Notes: generated by a model from the sequence alone, not told the origin. Positions 7,690 through 13,783 are shown, numbered from the stretch's first letter. The stretch: 20,887 nucleotides of DNA from a virus (IMGVR_UViG_3300050821_020551:1-20887); one strand, 5' to 3'. Numbers and translations are program-made.

Positions 7690-7842
7690 TTAAGTTGTAG
7701 GGGTTGTTGGAGGTGTAGCTGGCGGATTCTTCATAGATTCAGCTAGCTTAACTAATCCTTCAACAAGGGATACAAACTGTTCAATGTTCTGTGCATTTAC
7801 ATGGGTTGCTAATGATTCAAGTAATGAAAGGAATTGTGGCAT
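7690..7842 (-). CDS. Short protein with Pro/Thr tail, 50 residues
   Basis: The ATG at 7842 follows TAAAGGGGAAATT and gives a product with a helical first part (MPQFLSLLESLATHVNAQN...) and a tail PPATPPTTPTT. An earlier ATG in the same frame would overlap the upstream gene and has a poorer site. It has no signal peptide or clear membrane segment. The Pro/Thr tail recalls the Pro-rich stretches of the two neighbouring exported proteins. Function unknown. Confidence 0.6.
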   Translation of the reverse strand: MPQFLSLLESLATHVNAQNIEQFVSLVEGLVKLAESMKNPPATPPTTPTT

Positions 7843-7852
7843 AATTTCCCCT

Positions 7853-8164
7853 TTAAGGACAACAGCGTTTGGTTTGTTTAGACTCAACATCTTTAATACG
7901 AGCTGCAAGAAGTAGTGCATCGTTCTCCAGTTTTTGTAATCTTCCTTCGCATGGCATTGGACCTTTAGGTAACGAAACAGGAACTGGCGGAGTTACGGGT
8001 GGTGACATAACAGAATTAAGCTTTAATTTTACTTCATCTATAGCTGCACCTGCCAGTTTACGTGCTTCAAGTTCTGCTATCTCTTCAGCCGCACCTATTA
8101 CAATGCCACTCATAGCATATGAACAGCTTGAGAAAATAAACATCAAGGGAAGTAGTCTTTTCAT
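7853..8164 (-). CDS. Exported Pro-rich/coiled-coil protein, possible lipoprotein
   Basis: The 103-residue product starts with a signal peptide (MKRLLPLMFIFSSCSYA). The segment FSSC resembles a lipobox except that position -3 is Phe, so lipid attachment at Cys14 is possible but unproven. A helical part is followed by SPPVTPPVPVSLP (about 54-66) and a short coiled coil ending KRCCP. Pro-rich lipoproteins next to endolysins are often outer-membrane spanins; this one is a candidate. The start follows AAGGAGAACTCATG, and the gene lies 68 bases downstream of the endolysin. Confidence 0.65.
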   Translation of the reverse strand: MKRLLPLMFIFSSCSYAMSGIVIGAAEEIAELEARKLAGAAIDEVKLKLNSVMSPPVTPPVPVSLPKGPMPCEGRLQKLENDALLLAARIKDVESKQTKRCCP

Positions 8165-8232
8165 GAGTTCTCCTTATAATAGCGGGGATAAAGATAAACT
8201 ACCGCCTCAATATCCCCTAATGTACATTTCTC

Positions 8233-8574
8233 TTATAAGTTTTGCATTTCAAAGTGATTAGAGTCAACTAAATGAGTAAAGTCTCCTCCAAATCTGTTAT
8301 AAGGGTGTAATGATAACCAGAATTCCCTAAACAAAGCATAATGATCTTTATCTGTCAGATATTTACCATCCTTATCAAGCAAGTTTATATCGATAGCCAA
8401 TCTCTCTGTGTGAAGGCTATGAGATATTCCTTTACCATCCTTAGCATTAAGTGCGGCTTGCTCTGGAGTCCTGTAAGCTTCAGAAAGAGTTGGATTGAAT
8501 CCCTTTGCATGCATCTCTATTAGTAACTTAGCTGCGTTCTGAGCGAAAATTGCTTGTTTTTCCCACAGTTCCAT
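8233..8574 (-). CDS. Endolysin, M15 family peptidase
   Basis: This 113-residue zinc peptidase should cut the peptide part of peptidoglycan at lysis. It shows the M15 (VanY/T5 endolysin type) motifs: SEAYRTPEQA (31-40), SLHTERLAID (53-62) giving the zinc ligands His55 and Asp62, and DSNHFEM (104-110) with His107 as the third ligand. In the family, HSxGxAxD is usual; here the Gly is replaced by Arg. The length is typical of single-domain phage M15 enzymes. It has no signal peptide and so would need a holin, for which no clear candidate is identified. Start site: TAGGAGAAAGATATG. Confidence 0.88.
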   Translation of the reverse strand: MELWEKQAIFAQNAAKLLIEMHAKGFNPTLSEAYRTPEQAALNAKDGKGISHSLHTERLAIDINLLDKDGKYLTDKDHYALFREFWLSLHPYNRFGGDFTHLVDSNHFEMQNL

Positions 8575-8614
8575 ATCTTTCTCCTACCTTCTTTTTTGTT
8601 TACTAACTGTTTTA

Positions 8615-8794
8615 TTACTCATCGCTAACACATTTCTCTTGGGTACAGGATTTATGTTTCTTAGCTATGCCATCAAAAGGGTCATAGACATCTTCACAAT
8701 GAACATCGAAGCACATCAAAGAAGGATTAAGGGCCTTCATGAACTCGTTAGTTTCTTTTTTATCTTGCCAATCTTGATGTGATTTACACTTCAT
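8615..8794 (-). CDS. Cys-rich small protein, 59 residues
   Basis: The ATG at 8794 lies seven bases after AGGAG; a second ATG four bases upstream in another frame meets a stop after four codons. The product begins MKCKSHQDWQDKK and contains five Cys (about 3, 28, 33, 50, 55) and three His, spaced in a way that could bind a metal, though no known zinc finger is recognised. Its ribosome-binding stretch GGTAGGAGA is the same as that of the endolysin gene just downstream. Function unknown. Confidence 0.6.
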   Translation of the reverse strand: MKCKSHQDWQDKKETNEFMKALNPSLMCFDVHCEDVYDPFDGIAKKHKSCTQEKCVSDE

Positions 8795-8804
8795 TCATTA
8801 TCTC

Positions 8805-8852
8805 CTACCTTCTTTCAGTTTTTCTCAAAGATTTACTCAAATGTTGACCCAT
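8805..8852 (-). CDS. Possible 15-residue Arg/Lys-rich peptide
   Basis: An ATG that shares one base with the preceding stop (TAATG) opens 15 codons ending KSLRKTERR. Upstream is AGGGAGAAGG. The peptide repeats the tail KSLRKAGRR of the preceding 36-residue product, and the DNA is duplicated accordingly. It may be only a remnant of a tandem duplication. Confidence 0.25.
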   Translation of the reverse strand: MGQHLSKSLRKTERR

Positions 8853-8893
8853 TAGAAATGCCTTCTCCCTGCTTTTCTCAATGATTTACCCCA
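8808..8893. repeat. Imperfect direct repeat, 53-bp period
   Basis: Stretches beginning CCTTCT at 8808 and at 8861 are alike over about 31 bases, sharing TTTTCTCAA and GATTTAC, with roughly 25 matches. The repeat covers the ends of the 36- and 15-codon frames. A third partial copy of the motif CTCCTACCTTCTTT occurs at about 8581-8594 and 8803-8816, around ribosome binding sites. Confidence 0.6.
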
Positions 8894-8962
8894 AAGATCA
8901 TAATTAGGCTTATGACGCCTCTTTCCTATTATAAATCTTAAATTTTCTAACGTGCCCCACAT
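8852..8962 (-). CDS. Basic micro-protein, 36 residues
   Basis: The frame starts MWGTLENLRFIIGKRRH after AAGGTGGTTTTAGATG, a good site lying 18 bases past the previous gene, and ends LRKAGRRHF. It is strongly basic with Trp at positions 2 and 24. No family is recognised. Its position within the operon and its site support translation. Confidence 0.45.
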   Translation of the reverse strand: MWGTLENLRFIIGKRRHKPNYDLWGKSLRKAGRRHF

Positions 8963-8979
8963 CTAAAACCACCTTAAAA

Positions 8980-9393
8980 TTAAGACAACAAGTCAGCAAG
9001 AATACTACTTTTATTTCTCTTAAACGACAAAGGACTAAGGGTCTTGGGTGGATATGACCTTGGTGCTCTCTTATTTTTCATGCATTCGTCACGTCTATCT
9101 TTATATTCCTTTAGCTCTTTATGAGGTTTGACATAACTCAATCGAGTCTCAAGTTCTTTGGTGTATAGCTCAAGGTTACAGATTTGCTTTTCTTGTTTCT
9201 TGGATTGTTCTAGAAGCTCTGCATACTTCTTCCTAAAATCATCTCGTTCTTGGCGTACAAGTTCAAACTCTAGGGCTTTAAGTTTTAGATCTAGGGCCCT
9301 ACTGTCAGCCGAAGTAGTGAGGTTAGCTATCTCATCTTTACAGTCACCCCAGTGTAGTCTAAACATTCTTTTCCTCGTTATACTATGATTCAT
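8980..9393 (-). CDS. Coiled-coil protein, unknown
   Basis: The 137-residue product has a long charged helix (residues about 30-110; LKLKALEFELVRQERDDF and KKQEKQICNLELYTKELE) and a basic Pro/Lys tail. It has no membrane segment. The ATG at 9393 overlaps the upstream stop as ATGA and has GGAG at a proper distance; a longer version from TTG at 9405 is possible but less likely. Function unknown; lack of a membrane anchor argues against an inner-membrane spanin. Confidence 0.7.
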   Translation of the reverse strand: MNHSITRKRMFRLHWGDCKDEIANLTTSADSRALDLKLKALEFELVRQERDDFRKKYAELLEQSKKQEKQICNLELYTKELETRLSYVKPHKELKEYKDRRDECMKNKRAPRSYPPKTLSPLSFKRNKSSILADLLS

Positions 9394-9608
9394 TCTTTGC
9401 TCCAACTATAAAATCCATAACTTGCAATACTTAAAGAAACAAGGTGCCAGAACCCTTGGCTATAAAGACCCATGCTACCAGCCCTAAACATCCAGTAAAA
9501 GATTGAACAAATTGATATCAGCCAGCCAACCCTATTTTTCTTTATCTTATAATACGATCCAACTTGTATCATAGCACCTACTATAAAATCAATGATCTGG
9601 TAGTTCAT
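9390..9608 (-). CDS. Small membrane protein, PnuC-like fold suspected
   Basis: The 72-residue product has about two to three membrane segments and a pattern seen in short phage membrane proteins related to nicotinamide-riboside transporter (PnuC-like) repeats: YKIKKNRVGWLISICSIFYW, then GLYSQGFWHL, ending IASYGFYSWSK. The small size is half or less of a PnuC transporter, so any transport role would need oligomers. The start overlaps the upstream stop (ATGA) with GGGAG upstream. A holin role cannot be excluded, since no other holin is obvious near the endolysin. Confidence 0.6.
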   Translation of the reverse strand: MNYQIIDFIVGAMIQVGSYYKIKKNRVGWLISICSIFYWMFRAGSMGLYSQGFWHLVSLSIASYGFYSWSKE

Positions 9609-9982
9609 CCGGTGATCTCCCTTACGGATGCTTTGTTAGAAAATCTGAGTCTCTTTGACTCAGATTTGTTGCGTTTATTTGACTCACATTTTCTCATAGT
9701 CTCTTCGTACCATGGTGTTATAACTCGCACAAGTTCTGGTATAAGTTCATCTTCATAAGAAAGCATAAGGGCAGTAGATAGCTTATCACACAGGTGTTGA
9801 TGGCTCCCATGGTCAAGGCCAAAGATCCAGTCATGGTGGTGGAACAAGGAGTCTTGTCCAGGCTCACCAATAAAAAGCTCTGACCAAAAGTACTTCTCAT
9901 TCATTGCCTGTAGCTTAGACGATAGTCTGGCTAGCGTGGGATCTGTTTGCCTGCACATACGATATCTGGAATTATGATACAT
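9605..9982 (-). CDS. Unknown protein, 125 residues
   Basis: I do not recognise this family. The product has a His-rich stretch (FHHHDWIFGLDHGSHQHLCD, residues about 47-66) that could bind metal, an acidic helix, and a very basic Ser/Lys/Arg-rich tail. It overlaps the genes on both sides: its start lies inside the terminase-small-like gene and its stop overlaps the next start as ATGA. The His-rich centre and the basic tail are the only functional hints. Confidence 0.65.
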   Translation of the reverse strand: MYHNSRYRMCRQTDPTLARLSSKLQAMNEKYFWSELFIGEPGQDSLFHHHDWIFGLDHGSHQHLCDKLSTALMLSYEDELIPELVRVITPWYEETMRKCESNKRNKSESKRLRFSNKASVREITG

Positions 9983-10454
9983 CTTTAGCCTTAGCTGTCT
10001 TCATGATCACCGTAAAGTCCTTCTCAACTTCTTGCTCAGCCGCCTTTAATCTTGCATGGTATTGGTCAATAAGAGCCCACTCAGGATCCAAGGTATGCAT
10101 ATCTTTATAAGCAGCAGATTCTTTGAGCTTAAATTGCATAACTTGTTTACGTCTTCTTACTGCTAGGTAGCGCTTTATATTTTCAACTTCTTTAGCTAAC
10201 TGCTGGTCTGCTTTACGCCATAAACGAAAAGTCTCCACATTCAGTCTATGTACCTGACAGAACTCTTCCAGCTCTAACTTATCTTCATCATCAAAGAAAA
10301 CATACATAGAATAGATGAGTCTATTAATGTAACCATCTCGGGAAGGATCGTGCAAAAAGGACTGCGGATGAAGATAGTCATTCCAATCCAAGCCTTTTGA
10401 CAATAAAACAGGGGGAGTGCTACTATGAGGGGTTTTTGCTATTTTTTTCTTCAT
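9972..10454 (-). CDS. Small terminase-like DNA-binding protein
   Basis: The 160-residue product shows a helix-turn-helix-like stretch (FCQVHRLNVETFRLWRKADQ, about 64-83) followed by long basic helices and KESAAYKDMHTLDPEWALID (about 111-130), then a coiled tail. HTH first, oligomerising helices next and a late acidic tail is the usual layout of small terminase subunits, which recognise the packaging site. Against this, it is separated from terL by about 2.7 kb with the lysis-type genes in between. It could be another DNA-binding protein of the late operon. It overlaps the rusA-like gene by four bases. Confidence 0.45.
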   Translation of the reverse strand: MKKKIAKTPHSSTPPVLLSKGLDWNDYLHPQSFLHDPSRDGYINRLIYSMYVFFDDEDKLELEEFCQVHRLNVETFRLWRKADQQLAKEVENIKRYLAVRRRKQVMQFKLKESAAYKDMHTLDPEWALIDQYHARLKAAEQEVEKDFTVIMKTAKAKDVS

Positions 10455-10837
10455 AGTATCTCACTAATAATAATTACTGTTCGTGGTTGTGTATCATAAA
10501 TCTTTGTTGAGTTTATTTCTGCTACTTGCTTATCATCTTCCCATATGGTTTCTGTATTATTTATGGTGTCTAGGACCATCTTGATTAAATTATCGAGATC
10601 TGGATAGGTTGATTGATATTCTGAGTGCTTTCTTTTTGATATAGATTTTGGAATGGGCATCCTAAAATGCAGATCTAATTTCAAGGGGCCTTGGAACTTT
10701 GGTTCATTGCCATGCTGTTGAATAAGATAAAGTCCCATAGCCAATTTTTCTTTAGTTTGTTTGTCAAAGAAGGTATGTCCTGATAGTCCTGCTCTTTTCC
10801 AAGGGATAGGATTGAGAGGTATCACATACTGTTTCAT
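10451..10837 (-). CDS. rusA: RusA-like Holliday junction resolvase
   Basis: The 128-residue product belongs to the RusA family of small Mg-dependent endonucleases that cut four-way junctions arising in recombination and before packaging. The motif YPDLDNLIKMVLDTIN (78-93) provides the Asp80, Asp82 and Asp90 cluster, followed by WEDDKQV (99-105) and the conserved Lys in STKIY (113). The length is typical. The ATG at 10837 follows AAAGGAGTATTGAAT; a TTG six bases upstream is a less likely start. It is the first gene of the late operon, next to the divergent promoter region. Confidence 0.9.
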   Translation of the reverse strand: MKQYVIPLNPIPWKRAGLSGHTFFDKQTKEKLAMGLYLIQQHGNEPKFQGPLKLDLHFRMPIPKSISKRKHSEYQSTYPDLDNLIKMVLDTINNTETIWEDDKQVAEINSTKIYDTQPRTVIIISEIL

Positions 10838-10879
10838 ATTCAATACTCCTTTGTGATCAATAGTTGCTTACATGCGCAT

Positions 10880-10907
10880 ATCATAACAATTGTGCCCACA
10901 TTTACAA
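10880..10907 (-). promoter_or_regulatory. Promoter of the leftward late operon
   Basis: On the minus strand TTGTAA (10902-10907) lies 16 bp from TATGAT (10880-10885). The -10 matches five of six consensus bases. It is about 35-40 bases before the rusA start. The 8-bp palindrome ACAATTGT lies in the spacer, and GTTATGA overlaps the -10, as in other promoters of this window. Confidence 0.55.
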
Positions 10908-10924
10908 ATTAATATTGCATTAAT
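10908..10924. repeat. Inverted repeat ATTAAT-attgc-ATTAAT
   Basis: Two ATTAAT hexamers, each itself a palindrome, flank ATTGC between the two divergent promoters. It may bind a regulator, but AT-rich short palindromes are common and this is a weak call. Confidence 0.3.
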
Positions 10925-10943
10925 AGTTACGTTCTGTTATGTT
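10915..10943 (+). promoter_or_regulatory. Promoter candidate of the 10985 gene
   Basis: TTGCAT (10915-10920) is 17 bp from TATGTT (10938-10943). The -35 is poor, so activation or repression by a factor binding the overlapping 10-bp repeats is plausible. The gene start at 10985 follows with a good ribosome binding site (AAAGGGAAACTATG). Confidence 0.4.
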
Positions 10944-10952
10944 TGGTTATGT
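10926..10952 (+). promoter_or_regulatory. Three operator-like heptamers at 10-bp spacing
   Basis: GTTACGT (10926), GTTATGT (10936) and GTTATGT (10946) start exactly 10 bp apart, one helical turn, over the -10 region of the plus promoter. Related pairs occur at 14916/14926 and 17933/17943 in the other two plus-strand promoters. The arrangement fits a multimeric regulator binding one DNA face. Confidence 0.6.
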
Positions 10953-10984
10953 AATAATAAATAAACAAACCTGAAAGGGAAACT

Positions 10985-11404
10985 ATGAACGACTATACAT
11001 TAAGAGATGAGACCTGGATTAAAGTGGCTCATGAGTTGTATGAAGCACAGAAGATGAGAAAGTACTATACCCAGATAGAAGATAGGCTTCATGATATCTT
11101 GGTAGAACTCTCAAAGGGTGAAAGTAGTGTGGGGTCTATCTATCGTTTTGCCAAAATAGATCGTAAGGGCTCTATAGACTACTCAAAAGTAACAGAACTT
11201 ATTGGGGTTAATCTTGAGCCATATAGAAAGGCAACCTCAACATCCTGGAAGTTGAGCAATGATAACATTATGATATCTGGCACAGACATATTCTACACAA
11301 AGCTTCTGAACGATATTCAATCTAGCACCTCTGAGCATTCCTACCAGGAAGCGCAAGTGGGCTCTTCAAAGACCTCCTCCCATTCTGAATCATCAGATAA
11401 GTAG
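10985..11404 (+). CDS. Unknown protein with a YqaJ-tail-like segment
   Basis: The 139-residue product has its own promoter. Residues about 55-92 contain RKGSIDYSKVTEL, then LEPYRKATSTSWKL. To me this resembles the C-terminal tail found on some phage YqaJ-type exonucleases (GS-DY-K-EL---LE-YRK---T--W), but no nuclease domain is present here. The last 30 residues are Ser-rich and likely disordered. Its 3' end overlaps the convergent replication gene by 64 bases. The family link is from memory and needs a profile search. Confidence 0.65.
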   Translation: MNDYTLRDETWIKVAHELYEAQKMRKYYTQIEDRLHDILVELSKGESSVGSIYRFAKIDRKGSIDYSKVTELIGVNLEPYRKATSTSWKLSNDNIMISGTDIFYTKLLNDIQSSTSEHSYQEAQVGSSKTSSHSESSDK

Positions 11405-12444
11405 GGTTGGTTTATTTCATTACTTACAAGTGGCTCAGGATTAACCTCCTGGGCTTCTTTTTTGCTCAAATTATGCGACACATCATCTGGCTGTTCGCGC
11501 CGCCTTTCTCTTAGTGGCGCAAGCTCATAGCCCTTAATCATAAGCTCCAGTTCAAATGTAGTTCGTCCTTCTATATCCAGATTCATTCCTATCGCTTTAG
11601 CTCGGATTCTTTCTCTTCGATCACGCAGTTTGTCAGCCGTTGATTGATAATCATCTTGCCATTCTTCTTTCGGCTGTGATTGTTTGTTCGGCTGTTGTGC
11701 TGCCTTTTTAGAAAAAGAGGGGGAATAGGATTTCGGCTGCCCTTCTCCTTCAGTATAGTTTCGTGCAATTGCCAGACACCAGGTGAAGGCATCTTTAGGC
11801 GGCTGCCCTTCTGCACATTTCTGTTTTAGTCGTGAGGCAGCCCTGTTAAAGGCAGCTTGCCCATATTGTGATAGTTGTTCTAACTGCTCTGCATTGAATT
11901 GCGGCAGCGCTGTTGGGAAAAGTGTCATACTCATGTCCTCTTTAGGGGTTACTCTTTCTTTTTTTTTGTAAGGAACAAATCTGGCGCCTCTATAATCAGA
12001 GCCACCGAAGTAAGTTGAAGTTAGTATAAATACTTCCTTAGAAGTTAATTGTGTAACGTTATCTGCCTGTGCAGGTTTTGAGCATATAAGACTCAAAGAG
12101 AAGTAAAATAGTTGGCACCAAGCAGATAGCTTATATTTATACTCATCTGTGTAAGCAATGGGATTGAGGAAATATACTTTGCTTTTAGCATGCCTATAGT
12201 CAGAGGAAATAAGCCCATCCTCTTCAAGCTGCTTGAGGGACTCATTGGCAGTCTTTCTAGAATACCTAGTCCATTTGGCAATAGTAGATTGGGTGGGGTA
12301 AAGTACCTTAAAATAAGGCTTTATTGAAAATAACTTAAAGTAAATCTTTACAGTTGCTGTAGGGTAATTTGATAAAAAGCCCAATGGATTAGGACTTAAT
12401 TGTTGATTATGTTGACTTTGATGATTTTGTATTGTATCATTCAT
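11341..12444 (-). CDS. Winged-helix replication initiator-like protein
   Basis: The 367-residue product has an N-terminal winged-helix domain (about 28-95): YPTATVKIYFKLFS, then TQSTIAKWTRYSRKTANESL (51-70), the recognition-helix region, then KQLEEDGLISSD and the wing YFLNP. After a variable middle comes FTWCLAIARNYTEGEG (about 223-238), then long Gln/Lys/Arg-rich and acidic stretches. This layout is usual for phage or plasmid replication initiators that bind iterons near their own gene. Just upstream lies a stretch with six TTCAC pentamers. A simple transcription regulator is the alternative. Upstream site is weak (AAGAAAG...ATG); the start at 12444 is not certain. Confidence 0.6.
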   Translation of the reverse strand: MNDTIQNHQSQHNQQLSPNPLGFLSNYPTATVKIYFKLFSIKPYFKVLYPTQSTIAKWTRYSRKTANESLKQLEEDGLISSDYRHAKSKVYFLNPIAYTDEYKYKLSAWCQLFYFSLSLICSKPAQADNVTQLTSKEVFILTSTYFGGSDYRGARFVPYKKKERVTPKEDMSMTLFPTALPQFNAEQLEQLSQYGQAAFNRAASRLKQKCAEGQPPKDAFTWCLAIARNYTEGEGQPKSYSPSFSKKAAQQPNKQSQPKEEWQDDYQSTADKLRDRRERIRAKAIGMNLDIEGRTTFELELMIKGYELAPLRERRREQPDDVSHNLSKKEAQEVNPEPLVSNEINQPYLSDDSEWEEVFEEPTCASW

Positions 12445-12495
12445 TACATATAACTTTCTTTTTTAATTCACGTTAGAAAAGGTTTTATACCCATA

Positions 12496-12536
12496 AACCA
12501 ATTCACAATAGTTTTGTACGTTAGTGTGAATGGGTT
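12496..12536. repeat. Inverted repeat, 12-bp arms
   Basis: AACCAATTCACA (12496-12507) and TGTGAATGGGTT (12525-12536) are complementary at 11 of 12 positions around a 17-base loop. The arms contain two of the TTCAC sites. A run of A follows, so on the plus strand it is not a terminator; it is probably a protein-binding or origin structure. Confidence 0.55.
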
Positions 12537-12551
12537 AAAAAAAATTTCAAG

Positions 12552-12571
12552 TCCTCGGTGAAAACCGGGGA
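12552..12571 (-). terminator. GAAA-loop hairpin, possible terminator
   Basis: TCCTCGGT and ACCGGGGA form an 8-bp stem with one T-G pair and a GAAA tetraloop on the plus strand. On the minus strand it is followed, after a few bases, by eight T, so it may stop leftward transcripts coming from the 12679-14847 operon before the replication gene. As a GNRA-capped hairpin it may equally act on the plus strand. Confidence 0.5.
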
Positions 12572-12586
12572 TTTGTTATTAGTTGT

Positions 12587-12622
12587 CAGTACTTGAGTTT
12601 TGTTCACAAACAACCAATACTG
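12587..12622. repeat. Nested imperfect hairpin
   Basis: CAGTA (12587-12591) pairs with TACTG (12618-12622), and inside it TTGTT (12600-12604) pairs with AACAA (12609-12613) around CACA. It adds to the secondary structure of the candidate origin. Confidence 0.4.
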
Positions 12623-12678
12623 GTGAATGTAAATAAATATCGATCATATATTAGCAGTAGATCAGCTAAATGCAAGTT

Positions 12679-12873
12679 TTATTTTTCCTGTGATGCTTGC
12701 TGATCAAGATATGAAGAAGTCATCCTTAAAGATTTTCCAAATAAACTCATTACCTCATTCAAGACAACTTGTTCACTAACCCCTGGTATAGCCATAAGAA
12801 ATCTATAGAGCCTCTTGCGCCAATACCTTAGTTGACGCTGATATCTATTCTTGCGGTTTGCTATTACTTTCAT
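12679..12873 (-). CDS. Small basic protein, 64 residues
   Basis: The product begins with a strongly basic aromatic stretch (KNRYQRQLRYWRKRLYRFLM) followed by a helical second half. It may bind nucleic acid. No family is recognised. The ATG at 12873 lies inside the end of the upstream DUF551 gene and has GGAAGAG about nine bases before it. Confidence 0.6.
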   Translation of the reverse strand: MKVIANRKNRYQRQLRYWRKRLYRFLMAIPGVSEQVVLNEVMSLFGKSLRMTSSYLDQQASQEK

Positions 12874-13084
12874 CAATTAACTCTTCCTTTTCTGGTCCTT
12901 CTGGAATGGGTTGCCAATGAGTGACATCATGGTACTTCTCATAACAACATGTACATTCATACGTAGTATTTGTATCCCAGAAATAACCTTTATCAAACAA
13001 AGCTATATGCACATATCCATTCCATATCAAAACATATTCACGTTTTTCATCGGGCATTACTGTCTTTACTGATATCCACTTCAT
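12845..13084 (-). CDS. DUF551-like protein
   Basis: The 79-residue product has the DUF551 plan: an opening MKWISVKTVMPDEKREYVL, a middle with variable Cys (CTCCYEK), and the closing motif VTHWQPIPEGP (about 54-64). DUF551 proteins are common in phages and prophages of Gram-negative bacteria; their function is unknown. Its ATG overlaps the preceding stop (ATGA) after GGAGATAAAAA. It is one of four related genes in this operon. Confidence 0.8.
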   Translation of the reverse strand: MKWISVKTVMPDEKREYVLIWNGYVHIALFDKGYFWDTNTTYECTCCYEKYHDVTHWQPIPEGPEKEELIDESNSKPQE

Positions 13085-13287
13085 TTTTTATCTCCACTAC
13101 AAGAATAATCTTGTTTCTGGGGTAGACTAATGTCATCTAATAACATGAAATGAGTCCAAGCTGTTCTAAACTTAGGAGTTATTGAACCTCTATAGCCATT
13201 ATACTGAATACCTATCTCATCACCATCGGTCACCAACATGTTTGCTTGAGGAACCAAACTAGACGATTCTATTTTTATCCACTTCAT
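13081..13287 (-). CDS. Diverged DUF551-like protein
   Basis: The 68-residue product starts MKWIKIESSSLVPQ and ends with a segment AWTHFMLLDDISLPQ that lines up with the THWxxLP motif of its neighbours. The family opening and closing are kept but the middle is different, so it looks like a degenerate paralogue. Its start and stop both overlap the adjacent genes by four bases, with AAAAGGATAAACAATG as the site. Confidence 0.6.
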   Translation of the reverse strand: MKWIKIESSSLVPQANMLVTDGDEIGIQYNGYRGSITPKFRTAWTHFMLLDDISLPQKQDYSCSGDKK

Positions 13288-13565
13288 TGTTTATCCTTTT
13301 CTGGGCCCGATGGTAAGTTCATCCAGTGCGTCACTTCACTAATATCACCCTGAAAGGCTCCAAATTCATCCAGACATGCCCAGTCTTCACCCCAGGAACA
13401 AATTCCAAACTTACTCGGGATAACTTCAGGCTTCGCACCGCCTTCTCTAAATCCATATGCTATAATAATTTGGCCATTATGTGGTTTTCTTTCCTTAACT
13501 GATATCCATTCAGGGCATGTATGAGTTATGTAGCAGCCTGCTGGAGGATTAGTATACGTAAGCAT
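13284..13565 (-). CDS. DUF551-like protein with N-terminal extension
   Basis: The 93-residue product has about 18 extra N-terminal residues (with two Cys) before the DUF551 opening PEWISVKERKPHNGQIIIAY (18-37), and closes with VTHWMNLPSGP (78-88). The start follows GGAGGGAAAATAATG, sharing one base with the stop of the HTH gene upstream (TAATG). Function unknown, as for the family. Confidence 0.8.
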   Translation of the reverse strand: MLTYTNPPAGCYITHTCPEWISVKERKPHNGQIIIAYGFREGGAKPEVIPSKFGICSWGEDWACLDEFGAFQGDISEVTHWMNLPSGPEKDKQ

Positions 13566-13783
13566 TATTTTCCCTCCAAATATCTCTCTATCTTCTTAAT
13601 CAAATATGGCATCAAAATTCCCCCAGCCATGAACTTCTTCAAGGTGGTAGGGCTAATACCTATATCCCTGGAGTAAGCGTGGTTGCTGAGTGGATTTTTA
13701 TGCATTAGATGGCCAAGTTCTAGTCTTAACTTAGCTTGGTAGTCTTGTGAGTTCGCGTCAAACTCATGTAATATTTCATTCAT
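13565..13783 (-). CDS. Small HTH protein
   Basis: From the ATG at 13783 the 72-residue product carries a helix-turn-helix of the lambda-repressor/Cro type: NHAYSRDIGISPTTLKKFMA (34-53), with the recognition helix around ISPTTLKKF, followed by LIKKIERYLEGK, the usual last helix. It has no other domain. ATGA overlap with the upstream stop decides the start. It may regulate its own operon or one of the GTTATGT-type operators elsewhere in the window. Confidence 0.65.
   Translation of the reverse strand: MNEILHEFDANSQDYQAKLRLELGHLMHKNPLSNHAYSRDIGISPTTLKKFMAGGILMPYLIKKIERYLEGK

Larger units (their letters stand above)
12467..12627. other. Candidate replication origin: six TTCAC/GTGAA pentamers
   Basis: TTCAC occurs at 12467, 12502 and 12603, and GTGAA at 12526, 12558 and 12623, six sites within 161 bp where well under one is expected by chance. 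Most read ATTCACA or a close variant. They lie in the 234-bp gap upstream of the replication-like gene, together with three hairpins. The direct repeat ACGTTAG also occurs twice (about 12470 and 12518). The content fits an iteron origin, but no binding evidence exists. Confidence 0.45.

Noticed and set aside
10926-10952. Short phased repeats taken as a CRISPR array.
   Set aside because: The units are only 7 bases with 3-base gaps, and they sit in a promoter with no cas genes nearby.
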